Shown here: one piece after another, positions 6,301-14,056 of the stretch
How positions within the stretch are numbered: position 1 is the first letter of the stretch
How the letters are laid out: every line of letters starts with the position of its first letter
DNA from: JBDTMT01 sp033764095
GTDB taxonomy: Bacteria > Desulfobacterota > Binatia > HRBIN30 > CADEER01
Reading direction: 5' to 3'
Length of the DNA: 14,195 nt
NCBI GenBank assembly: GCA_033764095.1
Contig: JANRJF010000107.1
Coordinates: 1 to 14,195 of the forward strand
Made by a program: the position numbers and the translations under genes
The notes under the pieces: generated by a model
Databases searched by the model: none
Seen by the model: the letters and a program-made list of their open reading frames with translations, nothing else
Told to the model about the DNA's origin: nothing

Positions 6301-9300
6301 CGCCCGCGGTCGTAATGCGCCCGACACGGCCGGCGGTGCCCTCGGTGAACCACAGGTTGCCATCGGGGCCGCTGACGATGAATCGCGCCCCGCTCCCGGC
6401 CACCGGCAGGTTGTATTTGATGACGTCGCCGCTCGGCGTCATGCGCCCGATCTGGGCGCAATTGTCATCGGTGAACCAGAGGTTGCCGTCCGGGCCGGTG
6501 GTGATGCCTGCCGGGAATGGACTGCTGGCGCGTCCCGGACATGCGGCCAGGGGTGGGAACTCGACGATATTGCCCTCTGGCGTGATGCGTCCGATGCGGC
6601 CGGCATCGGCCTCTGTAAACCAGAGATTCCCGTCCGGACCGGCGGCGATTCCGAACGGGCGTGCATTCGGCGTCAGCACCGGGAACTCGGTGATGGGCGC
6701 GATGGTGACCGCGGCGGTTCCGTCGCCACTCAGAAGCAGGTGCTGCGGGGAGTCGGGCGCATCGTCGACGATCGTCACCGTGGCGCTGCGCGTCCCGAGC
6801 CCGGTGGGTGTAAAGCGGGCGTCGAACGAACAGGATACGCCGACGCCGAAGGTCGCCGGCAGGGTGATCGTGCCGCAGTCGAAGGTGCTAAGCGACAGCG
6901 AGAAGTCGGGCGGGTTGGCGCCGGTCACGGTCATGCTGCTGATGTGCAGCGGTGACAGACCGTTGTTGGTGAGGGTGAAGCGTTGCACGCGGCTGAGGCT
7001 ACCGCTCGGTTGCGGACCGAAACTCATCGCCGGCGGGTTCAGCGTTGCGGCGGGATTGCCCGCCAGAGTCGCGACACCGCTCAGCGACACCGGTTGCGGG
7101 CTGCCCGCGGCGTTGCTCTCGACCAGCAGCGTCGCGTTGCGCGTGCCGCCCGCCTGCGGCCGGAAGCGCACCCCCATGCTGCATGTCGCGCCTGCGGCAA
7201 AGTTGCCGAAGCAGTTCGAGTCGCGATCGAAGTCGGTCGGCTGCGCACCGCCGAAATAGATGTTCGTGATGCGCAGCTCGGCGCTGCCGGCATTGTGCAG
7301 GGTCAGCGTCTGCGACGGGCTGGTGCTGCCGACCAATTGCGCACCGAACGCGAAGCTAGCGCTGCTCAGCTCCAATGCCGGCGCCGGTGGTGGCGGTGCC
7401 GGCGTGCCGGTACCGCGCACCGGCAGGCTCACCGTCAGCGGCCCTGCGCCGAGGTTGTAGGCAACCGTGATGTAGCCGCTGCGCACACCGCTCGCCTGGG
7501 CGGTGAACTGGACGCCAAACGTGCTCGCGCCGCCCGACGGCAACAACAACGGCAGCGCCCCCGCCCCGGTCACGCTGAAGTCCGGATCCCCGTTGCCGCG
7601 GAAGATGTTGATGATGGTCATGCTGGCGCCGGTGATATTGCGCAGCGTCACCGTCTGCGTCGGGCTGCTGGTCGCGACCTCCTGGTCGCTGAATCCCAGG
7701 CTGGTGGGGAAGATGGTCACCGCCGCACCGCTCGGGCTGGTGCCGCTGCCCGTCAGGCTCACGTGATGACTGCCGCCCGGCGCATTGTCGGACAGGTCGA
7801 GTCTGGCCGTTCGACTGCCGGCGACGGTCGGAATGAAGGTGACGCCCACCGCGCAGGCGGCGCCGACCGCAATACTGGCGCCGCTGCAGGTATCGAAGGT
7901 CTTCTGGAAGTCGCTGACGTGCGCGCCGCCGATCGTGGCGCTGCCGATCGCCAGCGGCAGCGTGCCGAGATTGCGCACCACGACGGTTTGCTCAGCGCTC
8001 GGCACGCCCGTCGCCTGCGCCGCAAAGGTGAGTTGCGCGGCGCTGAAACTGATCTGCGGCCCCGCCGGCGCGATGCCGCTGCCGCTCAAGGCGACGTGAT
8101 GTGGACTGCCGGGGGCGTTGCTCACGACGGTCAGCGCGCCACTGCGATAGCCGGTCGCCGCCGGCACGAAGAGCACGGCGATGCGGCAGCGCTCGTCCAG
8201 CGCCAGCGTGCGCCCGGAACATTCATCCTCGGAGACGTAGAAATCGCCGCCGACGGCAACGCCGCTGATCTGCAGGTCGGCGGCGCCGACGTTGCGCACC
8301 TCGACCGCCGACGCGAGGCTGGCGCTGTAGACCGGCTGCGCCGCGAAGGCGATGGCGCTGCGATCGAATTGCAGCGCTGGCGTCGCCGGGCCGGTCGGCG
8401 GAGCGGGATACGACCAGGCGGAGGTGACCGGGCTCCACAGATCGACGCCGTCCGCGACGACGTGCACGCGGTACTTGAACTGCGTCGGCTGGCTGACGCC
8501 AGGCGCGGTGATCGCCGCCTCAAACGCCCCAGGCCCGCGCGGCGTTATCACCGCCGCGCCGCGACACGTCGAGTTGAGCGTGTCGGCGCACGGCAGCTGG
8601 GTCTCGGCCGGGTCGTCAAGCGCCCAGTGCACATCCGCGTGCGTGATCGCGGTACCCCAGCTCACCTTCCAGGCGACGTTGTACGACTGGCCGCCGACCA
8701 TGTTGTAGGCTGGCGGACGCGTTCGCCACGTCAGGGGCGCCGCACTCTGGATGTCCTCCTTGAGGGCGGGAGAAACGTTCGGGCAATCCTGAGAAACGAT
8801 CTTATTGTGGTCGCAACCCGGGAACTCGCGCCGGCCGGCTATCGGCCACTCGGCGAAGCTGGCGCTGCCGACCGGAACGATGCCGTCATTGTCGGGCCGG
8901 TCGTATCCGTCAATGAATCCCAGACCGGGATGGTACAGGCCTCTTCCCAGCAACGCACCGGAGTAGGCCAGGACGCCGTCAAGGTTCGTCGTACGCGCGC
9001 TGTAGGCGACGATCTTGTCGAAGAAGCCTTCGGCATTGTTGCAGGTAGGGCTGGTGTCATCGAAGCGATGCATCGCCGAGTGATTGTTCAGACAGCGAAG
9101 CCAGTCGTTCGGCGCGAAACCAAAACCGTTGTCGTAGTTGTCCCACTGCATGTCGCGGATGAAATCGGGCGATACGCCCAAGAGCAGCGTTTGCAGGATC
9201 GACAGTGCGTGACCGGTGTTGGCTACCGGAGTTCCATGGTGTGGGGTCGCCAACGTAATCAACCGCAGGGTGCGTTCTCCTCCCTTCATTCCGGGAAACC

Positions 9301-9757
9301 CGCTTCTCTGCATGAACGCTCGCGCGACCAAGCCGCCCAGCGAGTGTCCGACCAGAATGAGCGGCCGCCCAGCGAGGCCTTCGGGATTCGTCCCGCCATC
9401 GCTCGCGGCAATGCTCAGCGCCAGCTCACGCCCAAGCGGCTCTATCGCGTCGGGGTCGGGTGATACCAACGCGCCGCCGCTCCCCGGCAAAACCGTCTCG
9501 TAGGAGAAGAAGTACACCTTGTAGTCGGCGCGCAGGCCGATCACCCGGCTTCCCAGCCCCTCGACCACGTGATCCCAGATGCTCTCGTACCCCTGCGCGC
9601 CCCGGTACGACATGCCGTGAATCAGAATGATCGGCGTCCGCGCTCCCAACGGGTCCTCATCGCCCGACCACGCCTTCAACCTCGGCGCGGTCGCGAGAGC
9701 GATGCCGGCGCACGCCAGGACGCTGGCAAAGGTGGCACACACGACCGCCGCTCGCAT
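3380..9757 (-). CDS. Giant secreted lipase-like protein: anchor-D repeats, 7-bladed propeller, S/T-rich tract, dockerin pair
   Basis: 2125 residues counted from the ATG at 9757. Order: signal peptide (1-24); alpha/beta hydrolase lipase domain (25-335) with oxyanion segment ILIHGMSYRG, nucleophile elbow GHSLGG (Ser139), probable acid Asp291 in DNDGIVPV and His317 in CDHNKIV; Ig-like domain (about 345-455); five choice-of-anchor-D (ASH-type) domains (461-1012); a Vgb-like beta-propeller with seven G-x-D-G-N-L-W-F-T-E-type blades (1020-1316); a sixth anchor-D domain (1321-1426); about 630 residues alternating Thr/Ser with Ala, Pro or Arg (1427-2055); and two dockerin-like EF-hands (DCDASGAVTIDEL, DRNDDGQLTIDEL). 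The triad is complete, so ester hydrolysis outside the cell is likely, but the substrate is unknown. GTG starts at 9775, 9796 and 9811 would lengthen the signal peptide. The ATPase gene lies 86 bp upstream. Confidence 0.9.
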   Translation of the reverse strand: MRAAVVCATFASVLACAGIALATAPRLKAWSGDEDPLGARTPIILIHGMSYRGAQGYESIWDHVVEGLGSRVIGLRADYKVYFFSYETVLPGSGGALVSPDPDAIEPLGRELALSIAASDGGTNPEGLAGRPLILVGHSLGGLVARAFMQRSGFPGMKGGERTLRLITLATPHHGTPVANTGHALSILQTLLLGVSPDFIRDMQWDNYDNGFGFAPNDWLRCLNNHSAMHRFDDTSPTCNNAEGFFDKIVAYSARTTNLDGVLAYSGALLGRGLYHPGLGFIDGYDRPDNDGIVPVGSASFAEWPIAGRREFPGCDHNKIVSQDCPNVSPALKEDIQSAAPLTWRTRPPAYNMVGGQSYNVAWKVSWGTAITHADVHWALDDPAETQLPCADTLNSTCRGAAVITPRGPGAFEAAITAPGVSQPTQFKYRVHVVADGVDLWSPVTSAWSYPAPPTGPATPALQFDRSAIAFAAQPVYSASLASAVEVRNVGAADLQISGVAVGGDFYVSEDECSGRTLALDERCRIAVLFVPAATGYRSGALTVVSNAPGSPHHVALSGSGIAPAGPQISFSAAQLTFAAQATGVPSAEQTVVVRNLGTLPLAIGSATIGGAHVSDFQKTFDTCSGASIAVGAACAVGVTFIPTVAGSRTARLDLSDNAPGGSHHVSLTGSGTSPSGAAVTIFPTSLGFSDQEVATSSPTQTVTLRNITGASMTIINIFRGNGDPDFSVTGAGALPLLLPSGGASTFGVQFTAQASGVRSGYITVAYNLGAGPLTVSLPVRGTGTPAPPPPAPALELSSASFAFGAQLVGSTSPSQTLTLHNAGSAELRITNIYFGGAQPTDFDRDSNCFGNFAAGATCSMGVRFRPQAGGTRNATLLVESNAAGSPQPVSLSGVATLAGNPAATLNPPAMSFGPQPSGSLSRVQRFTLTNNGLSPLHISSMTVTGANPPDFSLSLSTFDCGTITLPATFGVGVSCSFDARFTPTGLGTRSATVTIVDDAPDSPQHLLLSGDGTAAVTIAPITEFPVLTPNARPFGIAAGPDGNLWFTEADAGRIGRITPEGNIVEFPPLAACPGRASSPFPAGITTGPDGNLWFTDDNCAQIGRMTPSGDVIKYNLPVAGSGARFIVSGPDGNLWFTEGTAGRVGRITTAGVITEVTLPSGGNPQGIAVGGDGNLWFGELSGKKLGRLTLLGALTEYPLPSMVGAYGVTAGPDGNVWFAENSQFAGQIGRISPSGQVLEMPISQVPFVRNGPAGIAMGRDGALWFTELEAGLIGRMTPDGGLAEFTIPTANSSPLGIASGPDGNIWFTEGSGKIGRIRLPLTPGATLSTTGLQFAAQLLGIAGAAQPLTLTNTGNTILTVSAVALDGAQPGDFALLSNGCAGAQLAPGASCALSVRFQPTGIGVRSASVTITDNAPGSPHSATLAGTGSAPSPSPTPTASSTASLTPTRTATSSPSATATRTVTRTPTTTATATPTSSATPSQTATRSATATRTATASATSTPTATVTSTRTSSATPTSSATASATRSATGTASGTPTRSATRTQTGTPTQSATRTPTASATSSSTPTATLTRTATVTRSETPSATPTNTASPTASPSATRTATPSQSATPSPSPSATAPATSTRTVSATASATRTLTPGATASLSATASPSVTASPSPSPTRSATPSATATTTATTTSTRTATASASTTPTATSTVPNSATPTSSPTVPPSNTRAPTDTSTPSPTATAPSSATASRTPTPTRTSTQTGTSTASATVTRTATSTFTETAEPTSSASPTPTPTAIPTATTSPTSTATLTRSASPTPTTTPTANPTLTATMSATPTATRTSSASPTLTAPPTATPSATATATSSPNATPSSTAPPPTASASLTQTPTADATATRTAAASSTATAEPSATHTAGDTATPSPTPSRPAPSSTASATATIETATPSPTPTATALPTDSATPLPSATATATATETAAATVSFSPSPTETASSSPTPTSRATLAATAAATASRTPLPTLSGRPSPSPTSTATAEPTLSATLAPTPIDSPTPSPTPTPQSSPVPTATAPPTVGVDCAGDCDASGAVTIDELVAMVGIALQGTSSTRCGAADRNDDGQLTIDELVRAVDRALRGCDAAEPGAG
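3600..5480 (-). repeat. Low-complexity tract coding for alternating Thr/Ser-x residues
   Basis: For about 630 codons nearly every second residue is Thr or Ser, separated by Ala, Pro, Arg or Val. This gives an approximate 6-bp period at DNA level with no fixed unit. Arg is frequent in the first two-thirds (towards 5480) and sparse towards the dockerin end. Such tracts usually act as long extracellular spacers and may be glycosylated. Codon choice varies, so the tract is not a recent identical expansion. Confidence 0.85.
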
Positions 9758-9843
9758 CGACAGCCGCCTCGTCCTCACGCTCGCGATTCTGAACACGGTG
9801 CACCCCCCCACTTCACAAGTGCGCTACGCCGGCGGCGCGAATG

Positions 9844-12800
9844 CTACGCTTGCGCTACGGTCGCCGCGGCTGGCTCGGGATGCGTATGGACCGCCCACCG
9901 CTCCGCAGGCGTGGGCCGATAGTGGCATTCTCGACCGGTGTACAGTGCCGTCGCCAGGTGATCGGCGAGATCGGGCAACGCCGCGGCGATGAGGGGAATC
10001 GCCGTCTTCCGAATGTTGCGGAAAACGCGCTTGCGAGCCATTTCGTCGGCGGGGATCCGCCGCGAGCCGCGCAAGGCGTGAAGGATCTGCTCGCGCTCGT
10101 CGCAGAGTAGTTCGATGCGGCCAAGGTCGTGATGACCCTGGGCCTCCGCAAGTTCGGCTTCGATATCGCCGAGGCGCTCACCGAGCTCGGTCCGGACCCG
10201 TGGATCCAGCGCCGAACTCTCAATTGGCGCGCGGCGGATCGTCAGCCCGTCGTCGCGCAGCGCCCGCGGCGAGAGCGCGGCGCGAGCGACCGTCTCGATC
10301 ACACCGCACACCGATTCGAGTTCGGCGACGGGTACGGCGACGGGGCTGTGCCGGATCAGCTGTGCGAGTAGGTGCAACCCGATCAGATCAGGGAACTCGG
10401 CCCGCTGGCCGCGCCAGACGATCAGCCAACCATTGCGCTGGCGGCGCCAGACGTTGTCTACCGTAGCGGACGCTTCCGCGCCTCCCCGGTCGGCGCGGCG
10501 CCGGCACTCGGCCAGGCGGACCGCAAGCTGATGCAGCTGTGGATCGTAGGTCTGAAGACCGAGACGCGCGTACAGCGCCGTGCAGGCATCGAGCAGCGCC
10601 GCCGCCTGCGCAGCGTCCGCCTCCGCGTGCCCATCTTCCAGACGCTGCACCAGCATCGCCGCGTGCTGGCGCTGCGCATGCGCCGCGTAGGGCAAGCCGC
10701 CCATCTCCAGATTGCGTTGGGCGGCAGCGGTGAAATGCGCCGCGGCCTCGGCGGGACGATCGAGCACGGTCGCGAGCAGTCCGAGCTGATAGGCCGTCGA
10801 GCCGATGCAGGCCAGGCCAGGGACGGCGGTGACGTTTTGCGCCGCGAAGGGCAGCAGGTGCTCGTACAAGATCGCGGCGCGCGGGCGATCGCCGAGGAAC
10901 GCGCAGACTTCGCCGAGCAGCGCCATGCCGAGCAGCCAGTTCCAGTCGCGCGGCGGCTCGCTGAAGGTCGTGGCGGCGAAGTACTCGAATTCGGCCCGCG
11001 CCTCCGCTTGGCGCCCCAGTTGGGCGTACAGATCGGCGACGCCGATACGCCACAGGGGAATGGTGGGAAACTGCTGGGCGAAATCCCGCGCCAGTGGCAG
11101 CAGCACCTCGAAATCCCCGCGTAAGCGGCGCAACGTGTAGGTCTGCACACCGAAGAACAGCCCGGCGTCTTCGGGCTGAATGCGCTGCCCGGCTTCGAGC
11201 GCCTGCTGCGAGAGCTGCTCGGCTTCGGCGATACGACCCTCGAACGTGGCGTGCGTGGCGCGCACGACGTCGGCGTGCCAGAGCATCAGGTCGCCGCCGC
11301 CCTCGCGCGCCAGCTCGCGACAGAAGTGGAGCTGTCGCCCCAGCTGCACCATGTCTCCCGACTCGAGCAGATCGAGACCGCGCAGCAGGTGCGCTTCGGC
11401 CCGCAGCCGCAAGTCGGGCAAGTGGCGTACCAACGTGATCAGCTCGGCCGACGTCTGCAGGCGACCTTCGAGGGTCTCGGCAAACCAGGCCCCCACGTGG
11501 CGGCTGCGCAACGCGTGCGCCAATGTCTCGGCATCGCCGACGCGCCGGGCCATCGCCACCGCTTCCGCCGCGGCGCTGGCGCGCCAAGCGCCAGAGTCGA
11601 ATTCCGAATGGTAGAGCTCGGTGGCGAGCGCCGCGAGCCCGCGCGCGCGCAGCGCTCCGTCGCCTTCCGGCAGCAAGCGCATGGCATCTTGCAACAGGGT
11701 GATGACGTCGTCCTGGACCACGCCAGTGCGCGCCCAGGCGCGCTCGGCGCCGATCTCCACCGCCGCAGCGATCAGCAGGCGAGCGCTCGACTCCGGGTCA
11801 GCGAACGCGGCGACGCGGCGGGCACAGTCGACGGCGCGCGCGGCGATGAGACGACCGGCGTGGCGATCGCCACCGCGCCGCCGCGCCGCCGCCAGCGCCA
11901 AGAGCCAGGTGGCCCGTTGCACCGTCGCCGCAGTCTCGCCGCTGTCATCCAGGTCGGCCAATGCGCGCTCATAGGCTGCCGCGGCCCGTCCATCCTGCCG
12001 CATGCCGGCATACTGGTCCGCCGCCGCCGCCGCGTAGCCGGCAGCGGCGGCAGCGCCGGCGCGCTCGCCGGTGCGCTCGAAGTGATACGCCAGTTGCTCG
12101 AGCGCTGCGGCATCGCGTGGTTCCGCGCGCCTCGCCAGCGCGTCAGCGGCGGCGCGGTGCAGCGCACTGCGATCGGGCCACGACACGCCGTCGTACAGCG
12201 CGTCGCGCACCAGCCCGTGGACGAAGGTGAACTGCCCGCCCGCGGCCGAGCTGACCGGACGGATGAGCTCGCTGTCGAGCGCCCCGTCCAGCGCGCCAAG
12301 CATTTGTTGGCGCGATGCGGCATCCGCGCGCTGTCCAGACGCGGCGAGCATCGACTCGAGCACGTCGCCGGCGAATACCCGACCGAGCACGGCGGCGACG
12401 TGCAGCAGCCGGCGACACGCGTCGGAAAGCCCGGAGAGGCGGTAGCCGAGCACCTCTTCGCGGACCCCGGGTGGCACCGCGGAAACCGCGGCAGCGCGGG
12501 GATCGGTGGCGCACAGGACAGAGAGCTTATCGAGGAAGAACGCGTTGCCGCCGCTCCGCTCCCAGACGGCGTCGATCAACGCCACGTCCGGGTCTGCCCC
12601 GATCGCATGCCGCAGGTATTCGCGCACCTCCTCTCGCCCCAACGGCGTCAGGGTTACGTGGCGAGTCCGCTGATCGAGCCCGCCAAGGGCGGCCGCCAGC
12701 TCGGGCCGATGCACGACGGCTTCATCACGACAGGTCGCCAAGACGACGAATCGCCCCTCCCCGACCTGCCGCGAGACGAACTGGAGCAGCGACAACGTCC

Positions 12801-13284
12801 CGGCGTCGGCCAAGTGAATATCGTCGAGCACGACGAGCAGGGGTGCCTGGCTTGACGCCGTAGACAGCAGCGCGGTGACCGCCTCGCACAGCGCCAGCGG
12901 CGCCGCACCGCCCGCTGGGCCTGATGAACCGGCCGCAACGAGTTGCTTGAGCACCGCGCCAAGCCGTCGCGCGACGCGTGGCACGCGCACGGCGACAGCG
13001 CGCAAGGCTTGCTCCCAGAGGTGAAAGGGATGTCCGCCAGCATCATCCCATGCCCGCCCCCAGGCGGCATGGCGGCCGCCGCGCTCGGCCACCATAGCGA
13101 CTTCCGCCGCGGTGCGCGTCTTGCCGATCCCCCGCTCGCCATGCAGCACGACTACCCGGGCTTCGTATCCCCCGGCGCGCGCCAGTGCATCCAGCACCGC
13201 CGCGACGACGTCCCGACGTCCGACGAAGCGCGTTCCAGATCCATCGTCGCGCCAGCCGCGCTGACCGCCCAGCCGCGGCGGCAT
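9844..13284 (-). CDS. Large STAND-type AAA ATPase with TPR-like region, probable signalling regulator
   Basis: 1146 residues from the ATG at 13284; a GTG at 13305 is a nearby alternative and neither has a strong ribosome site. No signal peptide, so cytoplasmic. Residues about 20-330 form an AAA_16/NACHT-like NTPase: a F-V-G-R-R-D entry motif, Walker A GERGIGKT (Lys55) and Walker B LLVVLDDIHLAD (Asp154, Asp155). Residues about 400-930 are Ala/Leu-rich helical pairs like the TPR region of MalT/LuxR-type and cyclase-linked ATPases (e.g. STAYQLGLLATVLDRPAEAA). The C-terminus (about 945-1146) has W-L-I-V-W-R-G, a coiled-coil-like stretch and RKRVFRNIRKTAI...LYTGRECHYRP, matching the unnamed C-terminal domain of a family of large bacterial ATPases. 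I see neither a LuxR helix-turn-helix nor a cyclase domain. It may regulate the downstream lipase gene (86-bp gap). Confidence 0.82.
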   Translation of the reverse strand: MPPRLGGQRGWRDDGSGTRFVGRRDVVAAVLDALARAGGYEARVVVLHGERGIGKTRTAAEVAMVAERGGRHAAWGRAWDDAGGHPFHLWEQALRAVAVRVPRVARRLGAVLKQLVAAGSSGPAGGAAPLALCEAVTALLSTASSQAPLLVVLDDIHLADAGTLSLLQFVSRQVGEGRFVVLATCRDEAVVHRPELAAALGGLDQRTRHVTLTPLGREEVREYLRHAIGADPDVALIDAVWERSGGNAFFLDKLSVLCATDPRAAAVSAVPPGVREEVLGYRLSGLSDACRRLLHVAAVLGRVFAGDVLESMLAASGQRADAASRQQMLGALDGALDSELIRPVSSAAGGQFTFVHGLVRDALYDGVSWPDRSALHRAAADALARRAEPRDAAALEQLAYHFERTGERAGAAAAAGYAAAAADQYAGMRQDGRAAAAYERALADLDDSGETAATVQRATWLLALAAARRRGGDRHAGRLIAARAVDCARRVAAFADPESSARLLIAAAVEIGAERAWARTGVVQDDVITLLQDAMRLLPEGDGALRARGLAALATELYHSEFDSGAWRASAAAEAVAMARRVGDAETLAHALRSRHVGAWFAETLEGRLQTSAELITLVRHLPDLRLRAEAHLLRGLDLLESGDMVQLGRQLHFCRELAREGGGDLMLWHADVVRATHATFEGRIAEAEQLSQQALEAGQRIQPEDAGLFFGVQTYTLRRLRGDFEVLLPLARDFAQQFPTIPLWRIGVADLYAQLGRQAEARAEFEYFAATTFSEPPRDWNWLLGMALLGEVCAFLGDRPRAAILYEHLLPFAAQNVTAVPGLACIGSTAYQLGLLATVLDRPAEAAAHFTAAAQRNLEMGGLPYAAHAQRQHAAMLVQRLEDGHAEADAAQAAALLDACTALYARLGLQTYDPQLHQLAVRLAECRRRADRGGAEASATVDNVWRRQRNGWLIVWRGQRAEFPDLIGLHLLAQLIRHSPVAVPVAELESVCGVIETVARAALSPRALRDDGLTIRRAPIESSALDPRVRTELGERLGDIEAELAEAQGHHDLGRIELLCDEREQILHALRGSRRIPADEMARKRVFRNIRKTAIPLIAAALPDLADHLATALYTGRECHYRPTPAERWAVHTHPEPAAATVAQA

Positions 13285-13451
13285 GGTCGTCTCGCCGTCG
13301 CTCACGTGCCCGCGTCCCCGACTCCGCCCGCCGTCGCGCGTCGCCGACCGACGCCGACGCGCTGGGTGCCTTCGGCACCCTGACCGCACACGCGTGCCGT
13401 GAGGCGACGCTGGCCGCCGCTGATTACGCGACGTAATGCCACGATGTCGCG

Positions 13452-13481
13452 TGCATACGCAGCGCGCTCGAACGCAGTCAA
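13452..13481 (-). promoter_or_regulatory. Candidate sigma70-type promoter for the ATPase gene
   Basis: On the minus strand TTGACT (13481-13476) is followed after 18 bases by TATGCA (13457-13452). The -35 matches consensus at five of six positions, the -10 at three. It sits in the most AT-rich patch of the region, about 150-170 bp before the ATPase start. Confidence 0.3.
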
Positions 13482-13881
13482 TAGGGATAAACGCGTATTG
13501 AACGATTAGCACGCGCGGCAGTCGCAGCGCATCGACACGACCGGAGTGACCTCGAGGCACTGCGCGGTGGTCGGGTCTGCTGTCGTGATGGTGCCGTACG
13601 TCGCGGCGGCGCTAAGGCTGGAGCAGATTGCGTAGTTTGATGGTCTGGGGATCCCTTCTCGTCCCAGGGGGATCGTGCCGTGGAGAATGCCCATCAGGAT
13701 TGGCCCCCGCAACGCAGCCCGACTTTCGGAACAGGGAATCTCGAGTCGCACCAGCGACCCGCCGAGGTTCACAGCGGGACTGAACCCCGTCCTGGTAGCT
13801 GGCCAACCTCTTGTCGGTCGGCGTCGCGCTGCGACGCCGCGGGTGCTCGGACGGACACGGCAGGCGGCGTTGCTGCGCATC

Positions 13882-13906
13882 GCCGGCCGACACAAGGTCG
13901 GCCGGC
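13882..13906. repeat. Palindromic hairpin (REP-like)
   Basis: GCCGGCCGAC (13882-13891) pairs perfectly with GTCGGCCGGC (13897-13906) around the loop ACAAG, giving a 10-bp stem. There is no T-run. It resembles short extragenic palindromes that recur in many GC-rich genomes. Only one copy is present here. Confidence 0.5.
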
Positions 13907-13994
13907 TACCCAATCAGGCAGGTGATCGGCACTCGCTCTGGAATTGACGACGACCAACCGCGTCGGCAGTGGCAATCGCGGCGGCGCCGGTAGT

Positions 13995-14026
13995 GTCGTG
14001 CGGGCGGGGGCGCCCGCCGCCACGAC
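13995..14026. repeat. Strong bulged hairpin downstream of purA
   Basis: CGGGCG (14001-14006) pairs with CGCCCG (14011-14016) around GGGG. The outer GTCGTG (13995-14000) pairs with CACGAC (14021-14026), leaving a 4-base bulge on one side. It lies 25 bp beyond the purA stop codon and could help end purA transcription or stabilise the transcript. Confidence 0.45.
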
Positions 14027-14035
14027 GCGTTCGAT

Positions 14036-14056
14036 GCCTGATCCGGCGGATCAGGC
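14036..14056 (-). terminator. Hairpin spanning the purA stop codon
   Basis: GCCTGATCC (14036-14044) is perfectly complementary to GGATCAGGC (14048-14056) with a 3-base loop. The purA stop codon (14051-14053) lies inside one arm. No T-run follows on the minus strand, so it may be a terminator element or an mRNA 3'-end structure. Confidence 0.45.

Larger units (their letters stand above)
13285..14050. other. Gene-poor stretch upstream of the ATPase and downstream of purA
   Basis: 766 bp. The part near 13420-13510 is less GC-rich and holds a promoter candidate and a 6-bp-arm palindrome (ATTACG-CGA-CGTAAT, 13423-13437) that could be an operator. A minus-strand frame ending at 13506 reads ATYGTITTADPTTAQCLEV followed by TPVVSMRCDCRAC, more protein-like than surrounding frames. 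It could be the tail of a decayed gene, but I cannot identify it. Hairpins near 13882-14056 are listed separately. Confidence 0.5.

Noticed and set aside
5495..9463. Long plus-strand frames (486 and 826 codons) opposite the giant gene
   Set aside because: Arg/Ala/Asp-rich with no recognisable domain, and lying wholly opposite clear lipase, anchor-D and propeller sequence. They are GC-driven open frames.
11251..12855. Plus-strand frame of 534 codons
   Set aside because: A shadow of the ATPase gene, lacking any motif of its own.
9844..13284. LuxR-type regulator or adenylate cyclase assignment for the large ATPase
   Set aside because: The NTPase and TPR-like regions resemble those families, but neither the C-terminal helix-turn-helix nor a cyclase catalytic domain is visible.
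383..13663. 16-bp near-identical segments at 383-398 and 13648-13663 (GGGATCCCT-x-CTCGTC)
   Set aside because: 15 of 16 matches is about what a window of this size and GC content yields by chance, and the flanks do not align.
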